This document shows, in pieces, positions 42,701 through 51,128 of a stretch of DNA of 64,000 bases. Under the pieces are notes generated by a model, which did no database searches, was not told where the DNA came from, and saw only the letters and a program-made list of their open reading frames with translations. Every line of letters begins with the position of its first letter. Positions within the stretch are counted from its first letter, which is position 1. The DNA lies in contig JBHGNT010000020.1 in NCBI GenBank assembly GCA_043228905.1, positions 4,526,001 through 4,590,000 of the forward strand. The letters run 5' to 3'. The position numbers were made by a program, and so were the translations under genes. This DNA is from Azolla caroliniana. Taxonomy: Eukaryota; Polypodiophyta.

Positions 42701-45654
42701 TGAAAGCATCCCAGCTGGAAGAGGTGGACCTCGGCACAACAGAACAACCCCGACCGGTAAAAGTCGCGAAGGAATTGCCGAAGGAGGAAAAACAGGCAAT
42801 GGTAGCACTGTTAACGGATTTCAAGGACGTGTTCGCATGGTCATACGAAGACATGCGAGGGTTGGACCCCCAGCTCTACCAGCACCAAATTCATCTAAGT
42901 ACTGACGCGAAGCCCATCGCTCAACGTCGGTACCGGATGAATCCAAACTATGCGGCAAAGGTGAAGGAGGAAATTGACAAGCTTCTCCGGGTCGGATTTA
43001 TCCGACCAGTCAAGCAGGCAACCTGGCTAAGCCCGATAGTGGTGGTCCCGAAAAAGAACGGCAAAATCCGGGTATGTGTGGACTACAGGAAACTAAATGC
43101 CGCGACAGTGACCGACGCTTTTCCACTACCATTCACGGACGGAGTGCTAGATGCGGTGGCCGGCCACGAAGTTTACAGCTTCCTGGACGGATTCAGCGGC
43201 TACAACCAAATCCGAATGAACCCGGCCGACCAAGAGAAAACAGCGTTCGTGACGGAATGGGGAGTGTTCGTCGCGGTCGTGATGATGTTCGGATTAAAGA
43301 CAGCCCCTGCAACATTTCAAAGGATAATTATGGAAATCTTCGGTGATTTTATTCCCGGTTTTATGCAGGTCTTCCTAGACGATTTCGCCGTCTACAGCCG
43401 ACACGGAGAACATCTCGATCACCTACGACTATGCTTAGAAAAGTGCCGCGAGTACCGATTAAGTCTGAACCCGGCTAAGTGCGTCTTTGGAGTCGCAAGC
43501 GGCAATTTGTTAGGCCACGTGGTGAGTCGAGAAGGAATCGCGGTAGATCCGGATAAGGTAAAAGCAATTCTCGACGCACCGGCACCGAATAGCGCAAAAG
43601 CTTTAAGCCGATTCCTTGGTCAAATAAGGTGGCATAGTCGGATGGTACGGCACCTTGCCGACTTTGCGACACCATTGCACGCTGCTGTACATAGAGTACC
43701 TTTCCAATGGACAGAAATGGAGGAGGCAGCGTACCAAGCGTTGAAGGTCATGCTGTCACAAGCTCCGGTGGTGCAGCCGCCGGACTGGAGTAAAAGCTTT
43801 CACGTCTTCGTCGACGCGTCGGACGTAGCAATCGGCAGTGTTTTGATGCAACTCACGGAACCGAAATGGTATCGGCCGGTGTACTACGCAAGCAGGAAAC
43901 TCTCGAAAGCCGAACGGAACTACTCTACAACGGAACGAGAGGCATTAGGAATGGTGTACAGCGTCACAAAGTACAGGCACTATCTGCTCGGACGAAAGTT
44001 CTCCTTCCACGTTGACCACTCGGCACTACTCTACCTGGTCTCAAAGGCAGCCCTGACAGGAAAACTCGCACGGTGGACGCTGCTATTACAGGAATTCGAA
44101 TTCGACATTTTCCACCGACCCGGGGTGCAGCATGCGGTAGCAGACTACCTGAGCAGACTAGAATCCGGAGAATCAGGGGACGGCGTACAGGATGAATTTC
44201 CCGACGCCGAGCTGTTTAAGGTCACGACGGCACCGGCAACGGAGACCACAGTAGCGGACGAAGACAAATGGTTAACCGAAATGCATCAGTTCCTGAGCAC
44301 CGGAGTTCCCCCGGAAAACTTGGACCGAGACGAACGGAAGAGGATGGCAGTACGGAGCAGACATTTCTGCTTGGTAGGAGACACCCTCTATCACAAGGGG
44401 GTAGATGGCGTATGGAGACGAGCAGTGCGGAGTGATGAAAAGGATCTGATCCTGAGGGAAGCCCACTGTGGAATTGCAGGCGGGCATTATGCCGGCGAAA
44501 CAACAGCCCGGAAGATATGGCAGAGCGGACTATGGTGGCCGACTACCATAAGAGATGCCGTTAAGTATAGCAGGGAATGCGACCTGTGTCAACGACTGGG
44601 CCAACCCACGGAGCAGGCCCGGATGCCACATCACCCGGTCTTGCCATTAGAACCATTCCAAAAGTGGGGCTTGGACTTTGTCGGTCCCTTTAAGCCACCG
44701 GCAACGCGGACCGGAAATCGGTATATAATAGTGGCTACCGACTACTGCACCAAATGGGTAGAAGCAAAGGCACTACGGGACAACACGGCGGCGTCCACGG
44801 CCAAATTTTTATATGAATGCATATGGTGTCGGTACGGATGCCCGATTGAGCTGATCAGTGACCAAGGAGGACATTTCCTCGGGCAGGTGGTGGAAAGTTT
44901 GACGTCATTCTATGCGGTAGTACACAAACGAAGCACTCCCTACTACCCTCAAGCCAACGGATTAGCGGAATCAACAAACAAAACGCTACAGAACATCCTT
45001 AGAAAAATCGTCAATGAGAACCGGACCGACTGGGACACGAAGTTGCAGAGCGTGCTGTGGGCGTACCGAACGGCGTACAAGACTAGCATCCGGACGACCC
45101 CGTTCCGACTGGCATTCGGCTTGGAAGCAGTCATGCCAGTAGAATTCCAAATTCCTAGCTTAAGAATACAGGTTAAGGAGCGGTTAAGCGAGAAGGAATC
45201 CGAACGAATCCGGCTGAAGATGCTGTTAGAACTGGAAGAAAATCGAATAGCCAGCCTACTACAGCTAGAACTAGAGCAAAGGAGGAGGAAAGCCTTTGTA
45301 GACCGACATCGGCGCGGTAACGAAAAGGAATTCGAAGTCGGGAAACCAGTATTGCTGTTCCAGACACGGATGGGGAACATGCCGGGGAAATTGCGATTTC
45401 GGTGGACCGGACCATTCTGGATCACAAAGGAGTACAATGGGTCTTACCAGCTCGGGACGTTGTCAGGAGAAGTTGTGGGTAAATGGGCAAATGGGTTTCG
45501 CCTAAAACCGTATAAAGGGCACATGCCAGCTAACCCCTTCAAGCAAAACCCGGAAAACCCGAATGGCGAGGAACCGACACCGACGCGTAACAACGACGAG
45601 GAACTGACAACAGTGCACACCGACCCGAACATATCGGGGGGAACCGAACAATGA
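39781..45654 (+). CDS. gag-pol: Gag-pol polyprotein of element B (1957 aa)
   Basis: The start is the M-S-R-Q ATG, the first in frame after the primer site. Residues about 140-205 hold five 12-residue units (ERIPTPPAEEPQ). A capsid-like block follows at about 240-390; CCHC knuckles 1 and 2 begin at about 413; an Arg/Asp-rich stretch has three copies of a 15-residue unit (DREENRRDSYPRDRY) against one in A; knuckle 3 is at about 619. The protease Asp of DGGSG is at about 783 and RT FLDD at about 1198-1201. RNase H, integrase (HHCC, D-D-E) and the GPY/F-like end follow, with no chromodomain. It is a single fused frame, so the Gag:Pol ratio must be set by something other than frameshifting. Confidence 0.95.
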   Translation: MSRQNNDHITERGRRHAERQRRREALQQAVDEIRSDRSFSTTLRQIAENALQFQVLQASDEGSSITSLQEAETLLQTLAGGDGDAAAFATLEADSDSGGSVGSRYKSSYGNNPFESDHSATSEPEEELTLEFGDRQSPRREERIPTPPAEEPQERLSTPPAEEPQERIPTPPAEEPQERIPTPPAEEPQERIPTPPAEEPQERRPTSEEPAQENQWDDTMPYPYPKYRDEPDGEAHVYAFLRTWEANHVSQRLTEAEADRSKVAEFGMTLEGPAARWHDKHLPGSFATFEALKTQFLRLFHRRVEQRELVGQFYTTRQGENETVPQFIVRFQTLHSQLARAPPEEEAKAVFLAALKDPLRAMCGIIDFSTSTMDQVIDRVLEMDTTSPFLPMGALHQALPKEEDLRFRQALQCTTCLNSGHSTVDCTLRAQCMICNSRAHTTNQCEYNLLTRQAAPVRHIEPRNRDPEEDRFRRDDRYRRERGDRYPDRRRDSYDREENRRDSYPRDRYYREENRRDSYPRDRYDREENRRDSHPRDRYDRDESPEYERRREERRPGNRNFQWNQRRGFFRREERREATKNDKPVAAPENRKTEDNRRGMPLPQTWEKGESSNTHRVYCYYCRKEGHYSNQCPSKTADKQPAVNMVTADVQQVITRSKGKAAEWEAQEAIRKQAAQWIKEANEQGAAEVRNQNMPREEEIVQPGENPTWQALQDCQIVLPLARLLQLVPRFTADLQAAVSKPTPTPAPAFFSNPEEGPAVVDTSSPAITTIVKGKEIPGTIIDGGSGVNVISRQTCDDLGIQEWEPCPFWLRMADTSSVRPTGLIRDLEVTIGGHVFRISAVVLELNVQGAYPLLLGRPWLRTAHIKQNWQKNMITFRRGKTKVRVATQPRVLTSKEATPLYAESINMLEGLPDEEVDRYLEEHPQIVPLFEVDITAAVEPYITMPDEPDKVAIRELRQAQEALEREMTISQRVKASQLEEVDLGTTEQPRPVKVAKELPKEEKQAMVALLTDFKDVFAWSYEDMRGLDPQLYQHQIHLSTDAKPIAQRRYRMNPNYAAKVKEEIDKLLRVGFIRPVKQATWLSPIVVVPKKNGKIRVCVDYRKLNAATVTDAFPLPFTDGVLDAVAGHEVYSFLDGFSGYNQIRMNPADQEKTAFVTEWGVFVAVVMMFGLKTAPATFQRIIMEIFGDFIPGFMQVFLDDFAVYSRHGEHLDHLRLCLEKCREYRLSLNPAKCVFGVASGNLLGHVVSREGIAVDPDKVKAILDAPAPNSAKALSRFLGQIRWHSRMVRHLADFATPLHAAVHRVPFQWTEMEEAAYQALKVMLSQAPVVQPPDWSKSFHVFVDASDVAIGSVLMQLTEPKWYRPVYYASRKLSKAERNYSTTEREALGMVYSVTKYRHYLLGRKFSFHVDHSALLYLVSKAALTGKLARWTLLLQEFEFDIFHRPGVQHAVADYLSRLESGESGDGVQDEFPDAELFKVTTAPATETTVADEDKWLTEMHQFLSTGVPPENLDRDERKRMAVRSRHFCLVGDTLYHKGVDGVWRRAVRSDEKDLILREAHCGIAGGHYAGETTARKIWQSGLWWPTTIRDAVKYSRECDLCQRLGQPTEQARMPHHPVLPLEPFQKWGLDFVGPFKPPATRTGNRYIIVATDYCTKWVEAKALRDNTAASTAKFLYECIWCRYGCPIELISDQGGHFLGQVVESLTSFYAVVHKRSTPYYPQANGLAESTNKTLQNILRKIVNENRTDWDTKLQSVLWAYRTAYKTSIRTTPFRLAFGLEAVMPVEFQIPSLRIQVKERLSEKESERIRLKMLLELEENRIASLLQLELEQRRRKAFVDRHRRGNEKEFEVGKPVLLFQTRMGNMPGKLRFRWTGPFWITKEYNGSYQLGTLSGEVVGKWANGFRLKPYKGHMPANPFKQNPENPNGEEPTPTRNNDEELTTVHTDPNISGGTEQ

Positions 45655-45668
45655 TGAGGCACAGATTT

Positions 45669-45738
45669 AAAAAAAATTAAAAAAAAATTAAAAAAAAATA
45701 AAAAATAAAAAAATAAAAAATAAAAAAATAAAAAAAAT
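45669..45738 (+). repeat. A-rich tract between pol and ORF2 of B
   Basis: About 70 bp of A runs broken by single T, starting 15 bp after the pol stop; equivalent to the pure poly(A) of A. Confidence 0.85.
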
Positions 45739-45810
45739 GATGACGTGGTGCTACGGTTAGAAATCAATGTAATGAAGGAAGTAGTTACAACCGTCACACG
45801 GGTGCACGAG

Positions 45811-46119
45811 CTATTTAAAGCGCAGAACGTGGGAGGCCGGTGTACAAGATTTAACACGCGCGGCAATCAAGGAGTCATAATGACAGACACATAGGAGATT
45901 CGACACACGCGCCAAAGAAGCGCAGGCATGACACGCGGCAGCAAAGGACAGACATGCTATTCATGACAGAGCATGCGCAGGCGCCATAAATAGGACATAC
46001 TATTCGAGGCAGAGGACGTGCAGACGCCGAAATTAAAAAGTAAGATGCTAATTATGGCAGAAGATACGCACGCGCGAAAAACAGGAAAAGGCGGCTCGAG
46101 GGAAACGCCACTATATAAA
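45811..46119 (+). promoter_or_regulatory. Candidate internal promoter of ORF2 in B
   Basis: CTATTTAAAG (45811-45820) and CTATATAAAG (46111-46120) flank repeats with GACATGCTATTC and GCAGGCGCC. The first ORF2-frame ATG after the second box is 46255, 136 bp downstream. Conserved in A and C. Confidence 0.55.
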
Positions 46120-46254
46120 GGAAGAACCGGGGAAGGGTTCACTTTTTACGAATTTTCCCACAAGCAAACGCAGGCTCATAACAGCAAGATCCGACGCGCA
46201 GAACACCTACACCCCGACCTCAGACCACAGGCAGCAGCAAACGAAGAAGAAGCG

Positions 46255-49110
46255 ATGGCACTGTCGGACGGAGCGCGACAATGGCTGACGGAGAACGGAT
46301 TAGGAGGGCTGCTGCGGGTCGCTGATGCTCCACCACACAAGGAACCAGAGCAGGCGGCAACAGCGGTAGACTTAGCAGAGGTCACTGAAGGAGCGGTACA
46401 AGCGCTCACAGGGATTTCGGAGGGAGGACTTCAAACAATAGAGCTACCCTCGAGCCAAATATTCTTCGAGTATTTCGGCGAATATTCCCTCAGCAGCAAG
46501 GCGTATCGCACACAGGGCGGAGAGAACCTGCTGTTCGGAGAGGTGGCCCGCGCCCTGATGGAGTATGGGTTCGTGAACCCTCGTCCGGCAGCCATAGCCA
46601 AATACCGAGCAGCGATCGTCGCCGCGACATTCGAAGGCCTGCAGGTGGACTGGCTCCACTTCATCACCGAAGGACTGCAAGAGGCGATCAAGCACTTGGT
46701 GGAAGGGAAGAAGCCATGGTCCGGAATATCCCAATGGTTAACAGTGTTGGTCCCACCGGTGTCCCCCATCAAGCACAAGCAAAGAAGTCGGCAGGAGACT
46801 ACCCCGAAGCAAACCATGAAACGCCGACGAATCCTAGAGAAACACACTCCAGGATGGACACAGGAAGAAGAACAGCCGCGGAAAGAAGGCTCATCTCGAC
46901 AACCGCGGGAAGAAGACTCCTCCCGACAGCAACGGGAGGAAGGCCCATCACGACAGCCACAGAAACAGCAACAGCAACCGACCACGAAGAAGGAAAAGGC
47001 GGAGAAAGGCAAGGAGAAGCTGGCGAAGAAAACCAGCAAGAGACAAACCGACACCGAACCAGTAACGCTCGAATCGGAACCGGTACCAGTAAAGGAACCG
47101 ATAGTCGCAGCGACGGAGGACGCCGAAACAGAGGAAGAGTCATCCGAACCGATGTTAATACTACCACCCAGGCAAGGGAAGGAGAAACGGGCGACAAGAC
47201 CGACCCCAACAGCGGTCGGAACTCAACAACGGGCGGAAGAACCAGTAACCGGAACAGAAGCGACACAGGATGAAGGTTCGTCTGCACCAAAGACGGCAGT
47301 ACCGGAACCGACAGCGGCGGAGTTCGAAGAACCAAGGAAGGAACAAGCGCCGGAGCAAGAGAAGAGGCCGGAAAAACAGTCGGAGCTAGGTACGCCTGCT
47401 CACACCAACGAAGGCAGAACAAAGGCACAGTGGCTAAGGTGGGTGTCAGGGCAGTTGTCGGGAGTAGCAGACCAGATGGAGAAAGAGGAGGAGCAAAGGG
47501 AACAAGTAACTAGGACGACGACTAAAGATATGATCATGCTCCGGGCACAATTACATGGGCTGCAAGAAGAGCTAGCACAGGCAAAAGAAGGCAGCCGACA
47601 AGCGCAAGATGGCACCGAGCCGGTCGGGACATCAGAAAAGCAAGCCGAACCAGAAACGGAGAAGGCCTTGCAAACCGGCCCTGAGACCGAGAAGTTAATA
47701 GCAACTTTGAAAGAAGAATTACAGGCTCAGGAGGCATTGAGAGATAACGAAAGAGAGCAGCGGAAGTTGGTAGAAGACGACAGACGGCGAATGGAGGAAG
47801 GCCTTCGCCGAAGCAAAGCCACCAATGACCGACTACAAGAAGAAAACGGGACACTGCAAAAGGAAAAAGATAGGCTGCGCCGACGACTGGAGCAGGAAAT
47901 CGAGCGGTTGCGAGAGGAACTCCGACAACAAAAGGACCGGGATGATCGGTTGCGAGATCAGGCGAACCGACGCCTAAAACAGAAGACGGAGGAATTCGAC
48001 CGACTATGTAAGGATTATAAACAGGCCACGTCGGACATCAAGAATCAGGCAGCAACGTATGACCGACAGATAGAAAAGCTGAAAGAGCAGCTCAAGGAAA
48101 ACCGCTTGGAATTGTCCAAAGCAAGGGAGGAAGTATCGGTGGAGAAGACCTTGACGTCGGAACAAAGAAAAGAGATGGAAGTACTTCGGCAGAAAGTAGG
48201 GGAGCTGACAAAGAGTTGGAACGAGGAAAAAGTGAAGTCGACTTTCGAAATCAACAAATGGCGGAGTACCTGTGACAAGCAAAAAGTCGACTCGGAAGCT
48301 CAAGCTCAGTTAATGGCCGACATCATCAAACGGATAAGGAAGGAAAAACAAGCAGCTTCGGAACAGGCTAAAGCAGGGGTTGACCGAATTAAGTTCATCA
48401 TGTCAAGCTGGAGTACCCGAGCTCAGGCCAGCATAAATGAAAGCACGGAGAAACTCTGGAAGGAATGGGCACAACAGGCAGCTGAACTGCAGATACTCCG
48501 AGCTGATGCAGAAAATCGGAAGAAAAACGGAGATGGGTTCTATAAAATGGACGAAGAAAGTATCGTCAACATCCGGGAAGAACTGTCGGAGGATTTCTAT
48601 GCTCTAGCAGAAGAACATCTCAAGGAAATCCGAGGGTTAGTAGAGAGGTTGGATGACGGACAGCTCGAAACCCAACTAGAATTGGAAGGGTACGAGAAGG
48701 ACCGACTGCGACAGGAAGCCGAGGGACACACAACGCCGATCTCCATTAGTGAGGGCGAGCGACCGGCTGAAGAGGACCCAACCAACAATGTACCCGAGGA
48801 AGAACTTCCGGAGCAAGAGCAGGTTGATGCCGGGGATGATGCAGAGTGGAGACAGAGAAGTACCGAATCCGGGGAGGAAAGGACACAACCAGTGGAAACC
48901 GGAGAGAGCGATACCGGGAACGGAACGGAGGTGGAGCAGGACAGACCCAGACAGGATACAGAAGAAACACCGGTACCACCGGTACAAGCAGAGTCGAAGC
49001 AGCAAGATGCGAAAAGGCAGCCAATCCAATCGGACGTCGGAGACGGCACAGGCAAAACAACACTTGAAACCTCGGAGCGGAGTTTGCCTGATAATTTGAA
49101 GGAAGACTGA
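46255..49110 (+). CDS. ORF2 of element B: 951-aa coiled-coil protein of unknown function
   Basis: Sense ORF between pol and the 3' LTR. I choose ATG 46255 (MALSDGARQW) because it is conserved in A and C and is the first ATG after the TATA-like box; the frame is open further upstream. Residues about 60-185 look globular (IFFEYFGEYSLSSKAYRTQG, FEGLQVDWLHFITEGLQEAI, WSGISQWLTVLVPPV). Residues about 190-430 are low-complexity K/E/Q/P. A long heptad-rich coiled coil spans about 430-700, then a conserved block (WSTRAQASINESTEKLWKEW, SEDFYALAEEHLKEIRGLVE) and an acidic tail. There is no signal peptide, membrane segment, zinc finger or catalytic motif, so it is not envelope-like. Possible roles: RNA/particle structural protein, nuclear targeting, or silencing suppressor; none is shown. 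Confidence 0.88.
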   Translation: MALSDGARQWLTENGLGGLLRVADAPPHKEPEQAATAVDLAEVTEGAVQALTGISEGGLQTIELPSSQIFFEYFGEYSLSSKAYRTQGGENLLFGEVARALMEYGFVNPRPAAIAKYRAAIVAATFEGLQVDWLHFITEGLQEAIKHLVEGKKPWSGISQWLTVLVPPVSPIKHKQRSRQETTPKQTMKRRRILEKHTPGWTQEEEQPRKEGSSRQPREEDSSRQQREEGPSRQPQKQQQQPTTKKEKAEKGKEKLAKKTSKRQTDTEPVTLESEPVPVKEPIVAATEDAETEEESSEPMLILPPRQGKEKRATRPTPTAVGTQQRAEEPVTGTEATQDEGSSAPKTAVPEPTAAEFEEPRKEQAPEQEKRPEKQSELGTPAHTNEGRTKAQWLRWVSGQLSGVADQMEKEEEQREQVTRTTTKDMIMLRAQLHGLQEELAQAKEGSRQAQDGTEPVGTSEKQAEPETEKALQTGPETEKLIATLKEELQAQEALRDNEREQRKLVEDDRRRMEEGLRRSKATNDRLQEENGTLQKEKDRLRRRLEQEIERLREELRQQKDRDDRLRDQANRRLKQKTEEFDRLCKDYKQATSDIKNQAATYDRQIEKLKEQLKENRLELSKAREEVSVEKTLTSEQRKEMEVLRQKVGELTKSWNEEKVKSTFEINKWRSTCDKQKVDSEAQAQLMADIIKRIRKEKQAASEQAKAGVDRIKFIMSSWSTRAQASINESTEKLWKEWAQQAAELQILRADAENRKKNGDGFYKMDEESIVNIREELSEDFYALAEEHLKEIRGLVERLDDGQLETQLELEGYEKDRLRQEAEGHTTPISISEGERPAEEDPTNNVPEEELPEQEQVDAGDDAEWRQRSTESGEERTQPVETGESDTGNGTEVEQDRPRQDTEETPVPPVQAESKQQDAKRQPIQSDVGDGTGKTTLETSERSLPDNLKED

Positions 49111-49115
49111 AGCCG

Positions 49116-49160
49116 GCTGTGGGTTCGAAGTGCAATGCACTTTCCCACGGGCGTGCCATG
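49116..49160 (+). other. Conserved hairpin before the 3' LTR of B
   Basis: Arms GTGGG/CCCAC and AAGTGC/GCACTT, then GGGCGTGCCATG directly before TGTTGGCC. No polypurine tract lies here; the nearest purine run (GAAGGAAGA) is about 60 bp upstream in ORF2. Confidence 0.7.
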
Positions 49161-49531
49161 TGTTGGCCGGTCAGAGAAGGCAAATGGGAAAGCAAGGTCG
49201 GATCGGATAAATATAGAAATAGGAATAGAATTATTAGGAGGGACGGATCCGGTAGTTGTAACCGATCCGGATCCGAACCGATTCGGTTTCGGTTAACGGT
49301 TGCCTACCGAGCACCGATTGTAATCTGGCCGGATGCCTATAAAAGGATCCGATGTTTTGTAATGAAAGCGCGAAGAATTAATATAGTTTTGCTTATGCTG
49401 ATTAATCTTGTCTTCGTCTGTGCTTAAGTGTAATTATCATACGCGTGTATTAACATCCTATCCCTACCACCCCTTTGGAGAAGTGTCGGATAGACACCTG
49501 TGTTGCGGCTAGTCCAGCCATACATACAACA
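49161..49531 (+). repeat. 3' LTR of B
   Basis: 371 bp, identical by eye to the 5' LTR; TTCAA follows. Confidence 0.93.
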
Positions 49532-49536
49532 TTCAA

Positions 49537-50386
49537 TAGTATTTTGAGACTCGAACCCACAACCTCATACACCAAAGTCAACACAACTACCATTAGGCTA
49601 GGTCCTTTTTGTTTAAGATTATATTTTCATGTTTATTGTTATTGCATATATTGTTTCATACATAAAAGCTCAAATGAGCGAGATGTTTATCATGCATCAC
49701 ATGTAATGCATGAACGCCAAATGGCGATCATGCATCGCATGCATGTCCTGTACCCTCCAATGCATCATATACATGGGGGCACCTATTTAAAGGGTGAAAG
49801 AGAAGATCAAAAGGGGAAGAGGTTTGAGATATCAATCAAATTATGTATTACATAAGAGATACCATAAAAATAGAGAAAGAAGGGAAGAAGTGAACATAAA
49901 CATGGAGCTCTAGCTTGACGGTCGTGGTGGTCAACTCTCAACAAGAGGGAGGCGGTTCGAGCCTTATCTTCATCAAAATATTGAAGTGAAGATTGTAGTG
50001 GTCTACGATCAAGAAAGAGAAGAGTTATTACCTTGCAAGACAAAGTTCGGAGGTTCAACGACGTGCAGAATCATTTTGTAACTCTTTCATGAAAATGATT
50101 ATAAATTTCATACACTTTCTCATATATTATTTTATATCTTATCTTGTCTTATCTTATATTCCTTAAAAATCCTATTTTGTCATATCTTATTGATCTCTAT
50201 TCACTCCATCTCTAGTCTTTCGTCTCTTCCGTCCATAATCCCAGTGATTCCTTCCTCACTTTCACGTTATCCTCTGTGTGCGCAATGCTACGCTTCTAGA
50301 CGAGTCACGTCACGATAGCGTCGTGCCGTTTTGAAATTCTACTAAAATAAGGCATTTTTTAACATCTCACTAAGATATGAAAAAGA
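49537..50386. other. Right part of T2, no confident gene
   Basis: At 49545-49605 the minus strand reads as a tRNA-like module (TAGCCTAATGGTAG, GTGGGTTCGAGTCTC). A TATA-like CTATTTAAAGGG lies at 49787. The remainder is AT-rich with an A/G-rich stretch and TCTTATCTTATC repeats near 50140. No ORF over 126 codons looks protein-like. Confidence 0.45.
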
Positions 50387-50424
50387 GAATGCAACATATT
50401 ACCTGTTTCAAATGACCCGGTGTT

Positions 50425-50447
50425 TACGCTTCCTCACCACCGACCGT
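50425..50447 (+). pseudogene. Sliver of G pol between T2 and F
   Basis: The segment after the TACG copy encodes LPHHRP, continuing DKVQANT on the left and YDC at 62844 on the right. Two large insertions lie 19 bp apart. Confidence 0.75.
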
Positions 50448-51081
50448 TGTCGAGAAGAAAACCGTCCCGAGGCGGAATCCGGGAATAGTGTGCGTGAACC
50501 AGCCCTTACACAGGCACAAAGTTTGATGTATTGTACATAGTTAGGTACAGAGAAATCAAGGAAATCAAGGAGTATCTCTGTCCGAAAGGACAGAGAATAA
50601 TAGTGGTGTGACCGGTTCTAACGTCTTTCCCTCCTTTGGCTATAAAAGAGAGGTAAAGGGGCAGAGTCGGGATTGCGTTCTATCGGGGACGAAGTGTTTG
50701 CGGACCGGGACTGAGCCCTTCTCCTATGTCTTCCTTTGTTGTTGCTCTCTGTAGGTTTTCGGGAGGCTGCCTCTGCTTCATGGAAAGCCCGAGTGCTTCC
50801 GGCAGAGTCTCCATCTCTCGTTTCTGTGTGTGCGTGTGAGTGTTAGAGCGTTGTCGCTCATTGGCCTGCCAATTGTAACCCTAATCATATATATATATAT
50901 ATATATATATATTCTTCTTCTTCTTCTTTTTGTCGAGTCAGTTGCGAGATCTGTGTATTTGAGTGTGTGTGTGGCTCGGCCATTGTCCTTGCGTTGCTCC
51001 TCCCTCTATTTGGTTATTCCTCGGTTCGAGGCCCCCGCGGTCCCGCCTTAGTCTCTCCCGCACAAGCGGAACAACACGACA
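50448..51081 (+). repeat. 5' LTR of F
   Basis: TATA-like GGCTATAAAAGAG at about 50638 and a (AT)n microsatellite at 50888-50911. A TTTGGTGAACC primer-site candidate follows at about 51085. Confidence 0.85.
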
Positions 51082-51128
51082 TAATTTGGTGAACCTAACG
51101 TGAAACAAGGCGGCAGAGGAATCGAAAG

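Larger units (their letters stand above)
39357..49531 (+). mobile_element. Element B: complete, young Ty3 retrotransposon with gag-pol and ORF2
   Basis: 371-bp LTRs appear identical by eye. Target copies TTCAA lie at 39352-39356 and 49532-49536. gag-pol (1957 aa) and ORF2 (951 aa) are both unbroken. It is the reference copy of the family in this window and a plausible autonomous element. At 10.2 kb it exceeds a minimal Ty3 element because of ORF2. Confidence 0.95.
35545..50424. mobile_element. T2: TIR element, 4-bp TSD, split by element B
   Basis: Terminal inverted repeats of about 38 bp (35545-35582 and 50387-50424) share CATTTGAAACAGGTAATATG and differ at about four positions. Target copies TACG lie at 35541-35544 and 50425-50428, and the pol codons of G join across it. 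Without B it is about 4.7 kb. It is very AT-rich, carries an array of palindromes and one small ORF remnant, and has no recognisable transposase, so it is probably non-autonomous. Superfamily unknown. Confidence 0.75.

Noticed and set aside
41925-42854. 309-codon minus-strand ORF opposite the protease region of B, with equivalents in A and C
   Set aside because: Shadow frame produced by codon bias of gag-pol; conservation follows from the sense strand, and the product is Ser/Thr-rich with no domain.
46255-49110. Envelope-like gene in element B
   Set aside because: No signal peptide, membrane-spanning segment, Cys pattern or fusion-like segment; the protein is a hydrophilic coiled coil.
49537-50386. 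Solo LTR in the right part of T2
   Set aside because: A tRNA-like edge and a TATA-like box resemble chromovirus LTRs, but I found no TG...CA ends with target duplication.
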